Part shown: piece by piece, positions 49,674-57,301 of the stretch | Layout: each line of letters opens with the position of its first letter | How positions within the stretch are numbered: position 1 is the stretch's first letter | Source: JAIEOG01 sp964519985 | GTDB taxonomy: Bacteria > Bdellovibrionota > FAC87 > UBA2466 | NCBI GenBank assembly: GCA_964519985.1 | Contig: CAZFMF010000018.1 | Span: 1 to 64,000, forward strand | DNA length: 64,000 nt | Direction: 5' to 3' | Translations under genes and position numbers: made by a program | Notes under the pieces: generated by a model | The model's input: only the letters and a program-made list of their open reading frames with translations | Told to the model about the DNA's origin: nothing | The model's database searches: none

Positions 49674-51097
49674 AAGTTTCCTCCGTAGAGCTTGAGCTGG
49701 TTCAGCGTGCGCACAAGCTCGCCCTTGGCCATGATCTCGGCCGCTTGGGCTTGGGCGTAGTCGGTTTCAAACATCAAAACTTGGAAAGTCGTGGTGCGAC
49801 CGCTCTTGAGTCGATCGCGTTCGCGCTTGAGTTTCAGACGTTGAACTTCCACCAGACTCCGGGACAGGCGCAGCTTCGCTTTGACATCGCGCACGCGGTG
49901 GATCAAGTCCTGCCACTCCTGCTTCTGGTCGTTCAGTTTTTGGCGATAGATCATTTCGGCCGCGATTTGCTCCTGACGGTAGCCGGCGGCGGTATCGTTC
50001 ACTACACTGCGATCGAGCGGCATGGCGAACTTAACGCCGATGGCGTAGGTCGGGCGGCCCGCGGAAAACGGATTACCGAGGGAAGCGCCCAAAGCAGGGT
50101 CGCGTCCGTTGATGCCGTAGTTCGCGTACGCCGTAAGTTCCGGCCGCAGTTTCTCGATGGCGGCGATGGAGCCAGCGACGGCGGCCCGCTGATTTTGTTC
50201 GGCGGCGCGTACATCGTCGCGCATCGGCTTGATGTCATTAGGGATCTTACGCTCGAGTAAGTCTTCGCTACGCGGTTCAACCAAGGTTTGCGGCACTTGA
50301 TCGGAAGCAAGGTTGCGCATGCGGTTAAAAAGGCGCGAAGCGGCACGCTCTTCATCTTTCGCCGCCTGCAGCTCCAGCTGACGCATTTCCAGCGCGGCCT
50401 TCGCCTGCAGGGCGTCGACCTCGTCGCCCAAATTGCGCTCCACACGCTCCGCATTCCATTTATAGATCTTCTCCGCTTGTTCCGCCGCGACGTGACTGAT
50501 CTCCAAACGTTCGCGGGCGAGCGACAAGCGCCAGTAGGTGTCCTCCGCTTGCACTAAGAATGCGCGCGATGCGTGGCGGGCCATGAGACTCTGGGCGGTA
50601 GCGGCGGCCCGCGCCCGATCTTCGTTGGCGCGAGTGGCGCGCCCGAAACCGTTCGCCCAGAGCGATTGAGAGAGCTCAATCGTCGGGCGAGCATCGAAGA
50701 AGTCGACGGTGACGGGGGTCGATCCCCCCAGCAAGCCGTTAACGTACTTCGTATGCAAAAGCAGATAGTAGGCCTTGATGTCGAGGCCGAAGGTCGTGAG
50801 CTTCTTCACGCCCAGCGAGTAGTTGTGCATATTGATGGCGTCATAGGTGAAAAGCGGCAGGACCGGAAGTTTCGAGTCGCTGTTGTACTCGGCATTGGCA
50901 AAGAGCATCGTCGAGGTGGCAAGTCCGCCCTCTCCGGCGCGCAGGGCACTGCCCTCGCTGCTCTGAACCTGGCCCTTGTAGTCTTCGTTTTTCGACTGCA
51001 CTTCTTTGATGAATTGCTCGGGGGTGAGCGGTTCCGCGAACGCGGAAGGCGCGAAGGCCAGGGCCACCATTAGAAGGGCTAGTTTGCCGCGGTTCAT
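49670..51097 (-). CDS. TolC-family outer-membrane efflux channel
   Basis: 475 residues. Signal peptide (1-21, SAFAE), then the two long helical-hairpin repeats of outer-membrane efflux proteins (RATRANEDRARAAATAQSL..., LRLSRSLVEVQRLKLKRERDRLKSGRTT). No lipobox, so TolC-like rather than OprM-like. It precedes the RND gene in the operon, an inverted order compared with the common adaptor-pump-channel layout. Its promoter overlaps an operator for the divergent TetR regulator. Confidence 0.9.
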   Translation of the reverse strand: MNRGKLALLMVALAFAPSAFAEPLTPEQFIKEVQSKNEDYKGQVQSSEGSALRAGEGGLATSTMLFANAEYNSDSKLPVLPLFTYDAINMHNYSLGVKKLTTFGLDIKAYYLLLHTKYVNGLLGGSTPVTVDFFDARPTIELSQSLWANGFGRATRANEDRARAAATAQSLMARHASRAFLVQAEDTYWRLSLARERLEISHVAAEQAEKIYKWNAERVERNLGDEVDALQAKAALEMRQLELQAAKDEERAASRLFNRMRNLASDQVPQTLVEPRSEDLLERKIPNDIKPMRDDVRAAEQNQRAAVAGSIAAIEKLRPELTAYANYGINGRDPALGASLGNPFSAGRPTYAIGVKFAMPLDRSVVNDTAAGYRQEQIAAEMIYRQKLNDQKQEWQDLIHRVRDVKAKLRLSRSLVEVQRLKLKRERDRLKSGRTTTFQVLMFETDYAQAQAAEIMAKGELVRTLNQLKLYGGNL

Positions 51098-51114
51098 CTT
51101 CTCTTCTCCGCTCG

Positions 51115-51136
51115 TTAGTAAGCAGTTACTTACTAA
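51115..51136. promoter_or_regulatory. TetR operator O1 upstream of the tolC-like gene
   Basis: Perfect 8-bp inverted repeat TTAGTAAG-N6-CTTACTAA. Its core AGTAA-N8-TTACT is repeated with the same spacing at 51265-51282. It lies directly downstream of the candidate -10 box of the efflux operon, so a bound repressor would block initiation. Confidence 0.7.
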
Positions 51137-51165
51137 ATCTTAGCAGTCAGCTATAGCAAGCGCAA
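51137..51165 (-). promoter_or_regulatory. Candidate promoter of the tolC-RND operon
   Basis: On the minus strand: -35 TTGCGC (51165-51160), 17-bp spacer, -10 TAAGAT (51142-51137). The -10 abuts operator O1. Leader of ~33 nt to ATG 51097. Confidence 0.5.
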
Positions 51166-51264
51166 CGTGAGGAATGTGAAGAAATCATCATAATTCTTTT
51201 ATTTCAATTAGTTACTAAATTGTGTTGTTTTTGTTGCTAGACCGTTAGGCAAAACTCATGCGAT

Positions 51265-51282
51265 AGTAAGCAAGTGATTACT
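51265..51282. promoter_or_regulatory. TetR operator O2 adjacent to the tetR start codon
   Basis: AGTAAGCAAGTGATTACT: half-sites AGTAA (51265-51269) and TTACT (51278-51282) with an 8-bp spacer, the same geometry and AGTAAGCA left side as O1. It ends one base before ATG 51284, implying autoregulation. A related shorter palindrome TTAGTTACTAA lies at 51208-51218 between the two. Confidence 0.65.
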
Positions 51283-51283
51283 T

Positions 51284-51952
51284 ATGAGCCGATCGGGCGG
51301 GCGCAGGATGTCGCCTAAACCCTTGAAAACCAAGATGAAAACCGAGCCCGCCAAACGACGGCGGGATCGGGAGGCGAGTGCACGCGCTCTACTGGAAGCC
51401 GCAATTCAGGTCTTTGCGGAGCGCGGATTCGACGGGGCGACGACCCGCGAAGTGGCCAAGCGCGCTGGAGTGTCCGAGGCGCTGATCCAACGCTATTTCG
51501 AGGGCAAGACCGGATTGCTAATCGCCATTATGGAAACCTTCGCGGCCGAGGGAGCGGTGGAGGGAATGGCGGCCTTTCCCTACCAGAAGACGCTGGAAGC
51601 GGAAATTGCCCAGTTGCTTCGGGATGGCTGCCAGAAGCACCGCGAGCACGCGAGCTTCATTCGGGTGGCGTTTTCCCAGGCTCTCATCAACCCCAAGATC
51701 GCCAATCAGCTGCGCGTGAGTGTGCACGAAAAGCGGATGCCCGCATTAGTGGCGCGGCTGCAACATTATAAGCAGCAGGGCTTGATTGCGCCGGATGTGG
51801 ACCTCCACGCCCTGGCTTACGGGATCTCCGCGGTCGCCTTTTCCCTCGGCTTCATCGGGCCCCAGGTCTTCAGTATCGAAGCGACCCGAATGGCTTTCAT
51901 TACCGAACAGATCACCACCCTCCTCGGCCGGGGCGCCGGCTCCAAGAAGTAG
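51284..51952 (+). CDS. TetR/AcrR-family transcriptional repressor
   Basis: 222 residues. After a basic lead (KPLKTKMKTEPAKRRRDRE), the DNA-binding helix-turn-helix reads ALLEAAIQVFAERGFDGATT and REVAKRAGVSEALIQRYFEGK; the C-terminal ligand domain is variable, as usual. It is divergent from the tolC-RND operon, with two matching operators in the 186-bp gap, so it should repress the pump and itself until a ligand binds. ATG 51284 has no Shine-Dalgarno site and touches operator O2; an in-frame ATG at 51308, preceded by GGGCGCAGG, is an alternative start. Confidence 0.92.
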   Translation: MSRSGGRRMSPKPLKTKMKTEPAKRRRDREASARALLEAAIQVFAERGFDGATTREVAKRAGVSEALIQRYFEGKTGLLIAIMETFAAEGAVEGMAAFPYQKTLEAEIAQLLRDGCQKHREHASFIRVAFSQALINPKIANQLRVSVHEKRMPALVARLQHYKQQGLIAPDVDLHALAYGISAVAFSLGFIGPQVFSIEATRMAFITEQITTLLGRGAGSKK

Positions 51953-51991
51953 AAATCCTTCCACCTTCTCAGGATTGCTCCTCTTTTCTCG

Positions 51992-52020
51992 TTGCGACGC
52001 GTCAAGTCAAAGGTTATAAG
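51992..52020 (+). promoter_or_regulatory. Sigma-70-like promoter of the HAF-repeat gene
   Basis: TTGCGA (51992-51997), 17-bp spacer, TATAAG (52015-52020, 5 of 6). Predicted start near 52027, leader of ~25 nt containing GGAGG at 52042-52046 before GTG 52052. Confidence 0.55.
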
Positions 52021-52051
52021 CCGCAGGTCTTAATTGTTCTTGGAGGAACGC

Positions 52052-53281
52052 GTGTTGCATAAATTTATTGTTGTCTGTCTTGCTTTGGTTCTCGCGGAGG
52101 GACAGGCCTTCGGTGGAATCGTCCTTTCCTTGTCGAACCTGGGAGATTTGGGCGGGGGTTATAGCTACGGTTACGGCGTCAATAACCAGGGACACGCTAC
52201 GGGCGTGAGCAAGATCAATGGAATTGATTCCCGCGCTTTCTACTGGAACGGATCGTCGATGCTTGATTTGGGCACGAACCCGAACGGCGGCCCGAGTTTC
52301 GGATTCGATATCAACGAAAACAATCAAATTGTCGGTATGGCCAACGCGCAACCGTTTCGCTGGACGGAATCCGATGGTCTCCAGCTCTTAGATCTGGACA
52401 ATCTCGGCAGCGCTGACGGTATCAACAACTCCGACACGGTCGTCGGGAGCATCCGCATCTCTGATTCCGCGAACAACACCATCGTCTGGAGCGCTGACGG
52501 TTCTCCGACCAACCCTTACCCTGGTTCGAATAGCACGGGATCCGGCATCAACGATCTCGGGCAGTTCGTGGGAACGGATGAGTTAGGCGGTTATTATAGC
52601 CCCGGCATCTTCGACCCCAAACAGCCGCTGCCTTTGACGAATGCGACGGACATCAACACTTCGCGGCTGATCACCGGCTCGGTCACGGGCGACGCGGCCC
52701 TTTTCAACTACGACACCAGCACTCTCACGCTGATCGGCCGATTGAATCCGTCGGATCCGTTTTCGATGGCGCTGGGAATCAGCAATAACAATCGCGTGGT
52801 AGGGACCTCCGGCCTGAGCGGTTTTATTTACGACAGCACCTTGGGCCTGAAAGAGGCGACTTCGCTTTTGAGCAGTGACTACGCTGGCTGGCAGATTTTG
52901 GCTCTCGAAGGGATTTCTGACGACGGAACGAAGATGATCGGCGTTGGACGTTTTAACGGCGTGGATCAAGCGGTGATCTTGTCCGTGATGCCTCCCGGCC
53001 CGGCGGTTCCGGAACCGAATTTCGTCTTTGACTCGGCGAAGGGCATTCAAAGTGCCTACCGGTTGACGGGCGATGCGATCGCTTCGCTTTGCGAGCAGAG
53101 CGACGAATGCGAAGTCGACCCGTCCTTTAAGAAAATGGCGACTCCGACCATTGTGAAGGCGGATAGCAGCGCGGCGGAAAACGTGGCCAAAGTGCTGGAG
53201 AACGTGATCGAAGCCGGTCGGTTCAAAGGCGAAGCGAAAGCTCGGGCCGAAAAAGCGCTCGAAAAGCTGCGCAATCGCTAA
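52052..53281 (+). CDS. Secreted HAF-repeat protein with internal VPEP motif
   Basis: 409 residues. Signal peptide (about 1-20, GQAFGG), then HAF repeats (NLGDLGGGYSYGYGVNNQGH, SFGFDINENNQIVGMA, GSGINDLGQFVGTD), extracellular repeats often found in exosortase substrates. PAVPEP occurs at about 317-322, where a PEP-CTERM tail would begin, but instead of a membrane helix there follow ~85 polar residues ending KALEKLRNR. So the sorting signal looks degenerate or replaced. GTG 52052 has GGAGG five bases upstream. An exosortase lies 8.5 kb away. It abuts the convergent candidate immunity gene. Confidence 0.8.
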   Translation: MLHKFIVVCLALVLAEGQAFGGIVLSLSNLGDLGGGYSYGYGVNNQGHATGVSKINGIDSRAFYWNGSSMLDLGTNPNGGPSFGFDINENNQIVGMANAQPFRWTESDGLQLLDLDNLGSADGINNSDTVVGSIRISDSANNTIVWSADGSPTNPYPGSNSTGSGINDLGQFVGTDELGGYYSPGIFDPKQPLPLTNATDINTSRLITGSVTGDAALFNYDTSTLTLIGRLNPSDPFSMALGISNNNRVVGTSGLSGFIYDSTLGLKEATSLLSSDYAGWQILALEGISDDGTKMIGVGRFNGVDQAVILSVMPPGPAVPEPNFVFDSAKGIQSAYRLTGDAIASLCEQSDECEVDPSFKKMATPTIVKADSSAAENVAKVLENVIEAGRFKGEAKARAEKALEKLRNR

Positions 53282-53593
53282 TCAGTCTTCTTCGGAAGCC
53301 TGACCGATCGCCAGACAAGCCCCGCCGATTTCGTCCCCGATTTCCGGGAAGATATCGTCGATATTGTGAACACTATTCCAGGCGAGCGCGGTCACGCGCT
53401 CGTCTTCCTCATCAAACGGCCATTCGTTTGGAAGGGCCGTCAGTAAATCCGTGATTTGTTTTCGCAAGCGAGTGAGCAGGTCGTCATCCGGGTGCTGGCC
53501 CAGCGACTCGTCGATCTGCCGGACGGCTTCGCGCAAGTGCGCCTCGGCCGTGGCTCTCAACTGATCGAGATCTTTAGTTGGTTTTTTGGACAT
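53282..53593 (-). CDS. Small acidic protein, candidate immunity protein for the overlapping toxin
   Basis: 103 residues, strongly acidic (roughly 24 Asp/Glu against 10 Lys/Arg), no signal peptide or membrane helix. An N-terminal helix (LRATAEAHLREAVRQID) precedes an acidic half with WPFDEEDERV and FPEIGDEIGG. No family recognised. Its ATG lies within the 3' end of the toxin-like gene (20-bp overlap, different frame), the arrangement expected of an immunity gene. Assignment is from size, charge and position only. Its stop abuts that of the HAF-repeat gene. Confidence 0.55.
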   Translation of the reverse strand: MSKKPTKDLDQLRATAEAHLREAVRQIDESLGQHPDDDLLTRLRKQITDLLTALPNEWPFDEEDERVTALAWNSVHNIDDIFPEIGDEIGGACLAIGQASEED

Positions 53594-54947
53594 AGCGCCC
53601 CCACTCTGGCGGCAGGATATATTGAATGCCTCCGCCGTTACCGCCGACACCGGCAATCTCGCCGCTCTTGAAATCTTCGATGACGGTCTCTAAGACCTCC
53701 ATCGTCTGTTTGACCTTATACCGGACGAGGATGCGCCCCTGTAAGTCAATTCCGAGTTTCGCCGGATCACTTCCCAATGGGGTACTGAAAATTCCCGGCA
53801 CACCCCCGGTTCGGGTCCACTGTTCCACGACGGTCCCGGGTCGCAGTTTGATTTTTCGAATGCGGGAATAGCGTCGCGCGCTTTGCATATGCTTGGCCAA
53901 GGAGCGGTGCTGGCGGGCCAGCGTTTTGGGGTCGGCGCGCATGGAGCTGCGTCCTAAGTAAATCGAAGGGTGCTCCATCAACCATTCTTCCAATAGCTGC
54001 CGCCCGACCCGTTGCTCCGCCCGATTGACCCGGTCTAAACGGCTCTTGGGTTTTCGCCCCTTCTTCACTTTCACCGCGGTCCCCACCGGCGTGGTGGCGA
54101 TTTCGGCCGTCTCCGCCATTCGCTCGGCGGCCCGCGCCGCGCGCGCGCCCTTGGTGACAGCCAGAACGGCAGTGGCGATTTCCAGTACGCCGAGGGTCAC
54201 CCACTTGGCGACGAGCTCCGTTTCCTTACCGGCCTGCACGGCCTTGTCCCAGTCCGCCTGCATTGAATCGCGAACCGAATCAAAGAGTGACTGCGCAAAG
54301 TCCCGGGCCGTTTTGGCGGCCTCCTGCTTTTGTTGGTCGGTGCCGAAGTAAAGCTTAAGCGTGAAGATCGTCCACGCTTTCATCAATTCGAGAGCCCGTT
54401 CTCGCGCGTCCGCCTCGGAGGCCAGGGAGTAAGCAAGTTTGAAAAGGTCGGCGATTCCGACGACGGTACCTTTGGCGAACTGGTACGCGCCTTTGGTCGC
54501 GCCCACTCCCAGATCGAACTGGGTCAAATCCCATTTATCGTCGATAGTTTTGCGGTGCTCTTCCGCCAAAGCTTCCAGCGGAGCTTCGACCGCTTGTTCC
54601 CACCAACCCGGATAGCGCGCCTGAAACGCGATGGCCTCGTTCAGCTTTTGCACGCTTAGGTCGCGCAAGGCGTCCGTTTTGGAAAGGCGAAAAAGGAAGG
54701 TTTCTAAGTCGGAGTTGCTGGCGATGCGCAAAGCGAGGGAGTCGACGGCGGCGGGATCGGCGCTTCGGCGCAGATGTCTTAACGTCCGGGCCGCCCATTC
54801 CGTCCGAAACTCCACGGACTTTCCCGAGCCCAGAGCAAGGCGCCGGGGTTGGTCGAGCGAAAGCCCATCCTCCTCCCGGCTTGGTTCCCTAAAGTGTTGA
54901 AAAAGCATCCGCCAATCGCCTCGAGGATCCGTCAAAGCAACCGCCAT
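53574..54947 (-). CDS. Putative polymorphic toxin with C-terminal TNT-like (NAD+ glycohydrolase) domain
   Basis: 457 residues. Residues ~1-140 are unassigned; ~150-290 are amphipathic/helical (GATKGAYQFAKGTVVGIADL, KWVTLGVLEIATAVLAVTKG) as in pre-toxin regions. The last 90 residues (368-457) follow the TNT pattern: LRPGTVVEQWTRTGG (Arg379), a Gly-rich F-S-T-P-L-G block, RYKVKQTMEV, and GGNGGGIQYILP (Gln442), matching the R ... Y-x-V ... GGGxQY order of tuberculosis necrotizing toxin, which destroys NAD+. No signal peptide, PAAR, LXG or Rhs part is seen, so the export route is unknown. It overlaps the candidate immunity gene by 20 bp. Confidence 0.65.
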   Translation of the reverse strand: MAVALTDPRGDWRMLFQHFREPSREEDGLSLDQPRRLALGSGKSVEFRTEWAARTLRHLRRSADPAAVDSLALRIASNSDLETFLFRLSKTDALRDLSVQKLNEAIAFQARYPGWWEQAVEAPLEALAEEHRKTIDDKWDLTQFDLGVGATKGAYQFAKGTVVGIADLFKLAYSLASEADARERALELMKAWTIFTLKLYFGTDQQKQEAAKTARDFAQSLFDSVRDSMQADWDKAVQAGKETELVAKWVTLGVLEIATAVLAVTKGARAARAAERMAETAEIATTPVGTAVKVKKGRKPKSRLDRVNRAEQRVGRQLLEEWLMEHPSIYLGRSSMRADPKTLARQHRSLAKHMQSARRYSRIRKIKLRPGTVVEQWTRTGGVPGIFSTPLGSDPAKLGIDLQGRILVRYKVKQTMEVLETVIEDFKSGEIAGVGGNGGGIQYILPPEWGRYVQKTN

Positions 54948-55031
54948 ACCAAAGGTAACTAGGCTGGAAATAACGGATTGAGGAGGGTCGGTCTCAGAGA
55001 TGAAGCGTCAAACCCGAGACGGTGGTCGCCG

Positions 55032-55826
55032 CTACAAGCCTAGGCGTTCCGCGATGGCTTTGCGCTCCGGGGAGTCCTTCTCGATACGCTGAGCCGGAAC
55101 GAGGGTCTTGATCACGAGCGCCTCGTCACCGATCGCCAGGGCGGTTTCGGGATGGAAAAAACCATTGGGAGTTTGGGAAATCAAAGTGCGAAAGCCGCTC
55201 CCCAAACGTTGGAAGGCGATCGGTTTGCCGCCCACGAGGGCGCGGTTTTCATTAAAAGCCAGCAACTCGCCTTCTTCGTCCCGGTACTGCAAAACTTCCC
55301 CATCCGACGAAAGCACGAGAATCTCATTTTGAAGCGCCACTACCGCCGTGGCCGAGGGGGCTTGAAGCGGCACCCACGTTTTGAAGCGAGGCCGATAAAC
55401 GGATAGGACCCCGTCTTCATCCAATCGTAAGACGTGTTCGCGGAAGGCCGCAATCGCCCGGGTCCTTTCGGAGCCGGGAAGGGTATTTCCCGTACCGTCT
55501 TTGACCACCCCGTCGACCAGGGCAAAGGCTTGTCGCACCTCAGTTACCGCGAAACTGGGATGGTCGGGAACCGTGTCATTTGCGGTCAGGACGATTCGGT
55601 CGGTCGGTTTTCCCCACTTCACGCCGGCGTAAAAGCTGATGCCCGCAATCACGTGGGCGGCGACTAGCCCGACGCAGATGGCCGTTTTATGCTTGGCAAT
55701 GCTTTGCCATTGGCGCCGCAGCGGGGAGGGTTTGGCCGTCTCGTCCGCCCGGGCGGGCGCGGGTAAAGTGCCGACGAGCAGCAAAATCAAAAGAATCCAA
55801 AGACTTAGTTTTCGCACGCGCACCAA
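55032..55826 (-). CDS. Uncharacterised membrane-anchored periplasmic protein upstream of the toxin gene
   Basis: 264 residues. N-terminal hydrophobic signal (about 7-27, ending PARAD), a basic stretch, a second membrane helix (AICVGLVAAHVIAGISFYAG, about 49-68), then a beta-rich periplasmic domain with three short repeats (VLRLDEDGVLSVYRPRF, ILVLSSDGEVLQYRDEEG, and LAIGDEALVIKT) resembling propeller blades. The start is TTG 55826 or GTG 55823, with GAGGAG 9-12 bases upstream. A promoter is visible at 55854-55882. It is 84 bp upstream of the toxin-like gene on the same strand and may be its partner or unrelated. Confidence 0.6.
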   Translation of the reverse strand: MVRVRKLSLWILLILLLVGTLPAPARADETAKPSPLRRQWQSIAKHKTAICVGLVAAHVIAGISFYAGVKWGKPTDRIVLTANDTVPDHPSFAVTEVRQAFALVDGVVKDGTGNTLPGSERTRAIAAFREHVLRLDEDGVLSVYRPRFKTWVPLQAPSATAVVALQNEILVLSSDGEVLQYRDEEGELLAFNENRALVGGKPIAFQRLGSGFRTLISQTPNGFFHPETALAIGDEALVIKTLVPAQRIEKDSPERKAIAERLGL

Positions 55827-55853
55827 GAAACCACACTCCTCACGGGGAGAGGG

Positions 55854-55882
55854 CTTATAGCAAGTTCCGATGGGCGGATCAA
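55854..55882 (-). promoter_or_regulatory. Sigma-70-like promoter for the membrane-anchored protein/toxin unit
   Basis: Minus strand: TTGATC (55882-55877), 17-bp spacer, TATAAG (55859-55854). Leader ~20 nt with GAGGAG (55841-55836). Confidence 0.5.
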
Positions 55883-55904
55883 TGTCGGACGGGCGGTGGC
55901 GGTG

Positions 55905-55910
55905 TATAGT
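55905..55910 (+). promoter_or_regulatory. -10-like box placing +1 at the methyltransferase ATG (possible leaderless start)
   Basis: TATAGT (5 of 6) ends seven bases before the A of ATG 55917. No Shine-Dalgarno site lies between. The -35 region is weak. Confidence 0.35.
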
Positions 55911-55916
55911 AAGTCC

Positions 55917-57251
55917 ATGTCCGGAAAAGAGATTTTGTCTTCCATCGTCTGCCCCGGCTGTCGGGAGTCGCTTTCCGATTCCTACCGCTGTGCCAAATGT
56001 GGGACCGAATTCCCATTACTCGACGCAATCCCCGTGTTGACGCCAAACCCCGATGCGACCCTGGCGGCGTGGAAAAACCGGTGGCTGGGATGGCGGGCGG
56101 TCCTTCAGCGAGATAATGCCAAAGCGCAGGCGGGAATGCAGAACGGGTCTCTTTCCGGATTGACGCGGCGTCGTCTGGAAAAGCTTTGCCGCGCCTACGC
56201 CGAACAGGACCGTCTGGTCTCCGATCTATTGGCGCCGCTGGGGGTGACCGGCCAAGCGGTTGACCCGATTGACGAGGTCATGGGGGGCCGCCTGCCTTTG
56301 AATTTTTCTTTGGCCGGCTACGAAACCAACCTGCACCGGGATTGGGCCTGGGGAGACGCCGAGAACCAGGCCAGCATCGACTGTCTCAAAGGCTTGGGCG
56401 TCAGCCGTCCGGGTAAGACCTTGATCCTGGGCGCCGGCTGGGGGCGACTCGCCTACGATTTCCATCAGGAATTTGCGCCCACCCAGACCATCGCATCGGA
56501 TCTGAATCCCCTCTGTCTCTTGATCGCCAAGCAATTGAGCGCGGGCCGAACGCTTCGCCTACACGAATTCCCGGTGGCGCCTCGTTCCTTGGATCAGGTT
56601 TCAATCCTGCGGGAATTGAAGGCTCCCAAGCCCGCGTCGGATTCGCTGCGTTTCGTGCTGAGCGACGCACTGGCTCCGCCTTTTGCCGACGGAAGTTTTG
56701 ATACCATCCTCACCCCATGGCTAGTCGATGTGGTGCGCGAAGATTTTCGGATTTTTTCTAAACGGATTAACGCGCTGCTTAAACCGGGCGGTCACTGGAT
56801 CGAGTTTGGTTCGCTTACCTTCTTGGGCGGCGATCCGGCAATGCATTACTCCCCGCAGGAAGCGCAGGAATGGTTGAAAGAGGCGGGTTTCGAAATCGCG
56901 GCATCCGCGGAACCGGAAGTTCCTTATTTGAGGTGTCCCGACAGCCGCCATTCCCGTCTGGAAACGCTTTGGACGTTTCGCGCGATTAAGAAAACGACCG
57001 TGCCGATGCCAACGGTGACCAAGCTTCTGCCCGAGTGGTTGGAAAAGCCCGACCAACCGATTCCGCGGCGGCCCGGCTTTTCGACTGCCCTGGTCACCCA
57101 CACGCTTTTCGGGGAGATCCTTCGCATGATCGATGGCAGACATTCGGTCCGAGATCTGGCGGCGATGTTGACTCAGCGTTACCAGCTGGAACCGGCCCGG
57201 GCGTTGGAAGCGGTGACCCATTTTCTCTCCGCCCAGGTGGAACAAGCGTGA
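55917..57251 (+). CDS. N2227 (carnosine N-methyltransferase)-like enzyme with N-terminal zinc ribbon and C-terminal PqqD-like domain
   Basis: 444 residues in three parts. 1-45: Trm112-like zinc ribbon, CPGC (12-15) and CAKC (25-28). ~120-350: SAM methyltransferase with ILGAGWGRLAYDFH (170-183) and LKPGGHWIEFGSLTFLGGD, then YLRCPDSRHSRLETLW, the blocks of N2227-type carnosine/histidine-peptide N-methyltransferases. 395-444: EILRMIDGRHSVRDLAAML, a PqqD-like winged helix; PqqD-type domains often bind peptide substrates. The substrate is unknown, but the combination suggests peptide methylation. The start is taken at ATG 55917 (no ribosome-binding site). Confidence 0.75.
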   Translation: MSGKEILSSIVCPGCRESLSDSYRCAKCGTEFPLLDAIPVLTPNPDATLAAWKNRWLGWRAVLQRDNAKAQAGMQNGSLSGLTRRRLEKLCRAYAEQDRLVSDLLAPLGVTGQAVDPIDEVMGGRLPLNFSLAGYETNLHRDWAWGDAENQASIDCLKGLGVSRPGKTLILGAGWGRLAYDFHQEFAPTQTIASDLNPLCLLIAKQLSAGRTLRLHEFPVAPRSLDQVSILRELKAPKPASDSLRFVLSDALAPPFADGSFDTILTPWLVDVVREDFRIFSKRINALLKPGGHWIEFGSLTFLGGDPAMHYSPQEAQEWLKEAGFEIAASAEPEVPYLRCPDSRHSRLETLWTFRAIKKTTVPMPTVTKLLPEWLEKPDQPIPRRPGFSTALVTHTLFGEILRMIDGRHSVRDLAAMLTQRYQLEPARALEAVTHFLSAQVEQA

Positions 57252-57301
57252 AGCGGGCAGAATTGCTTTACGCCGTCGGCCAAAGCGTTTAATCGATCAC
57301 T

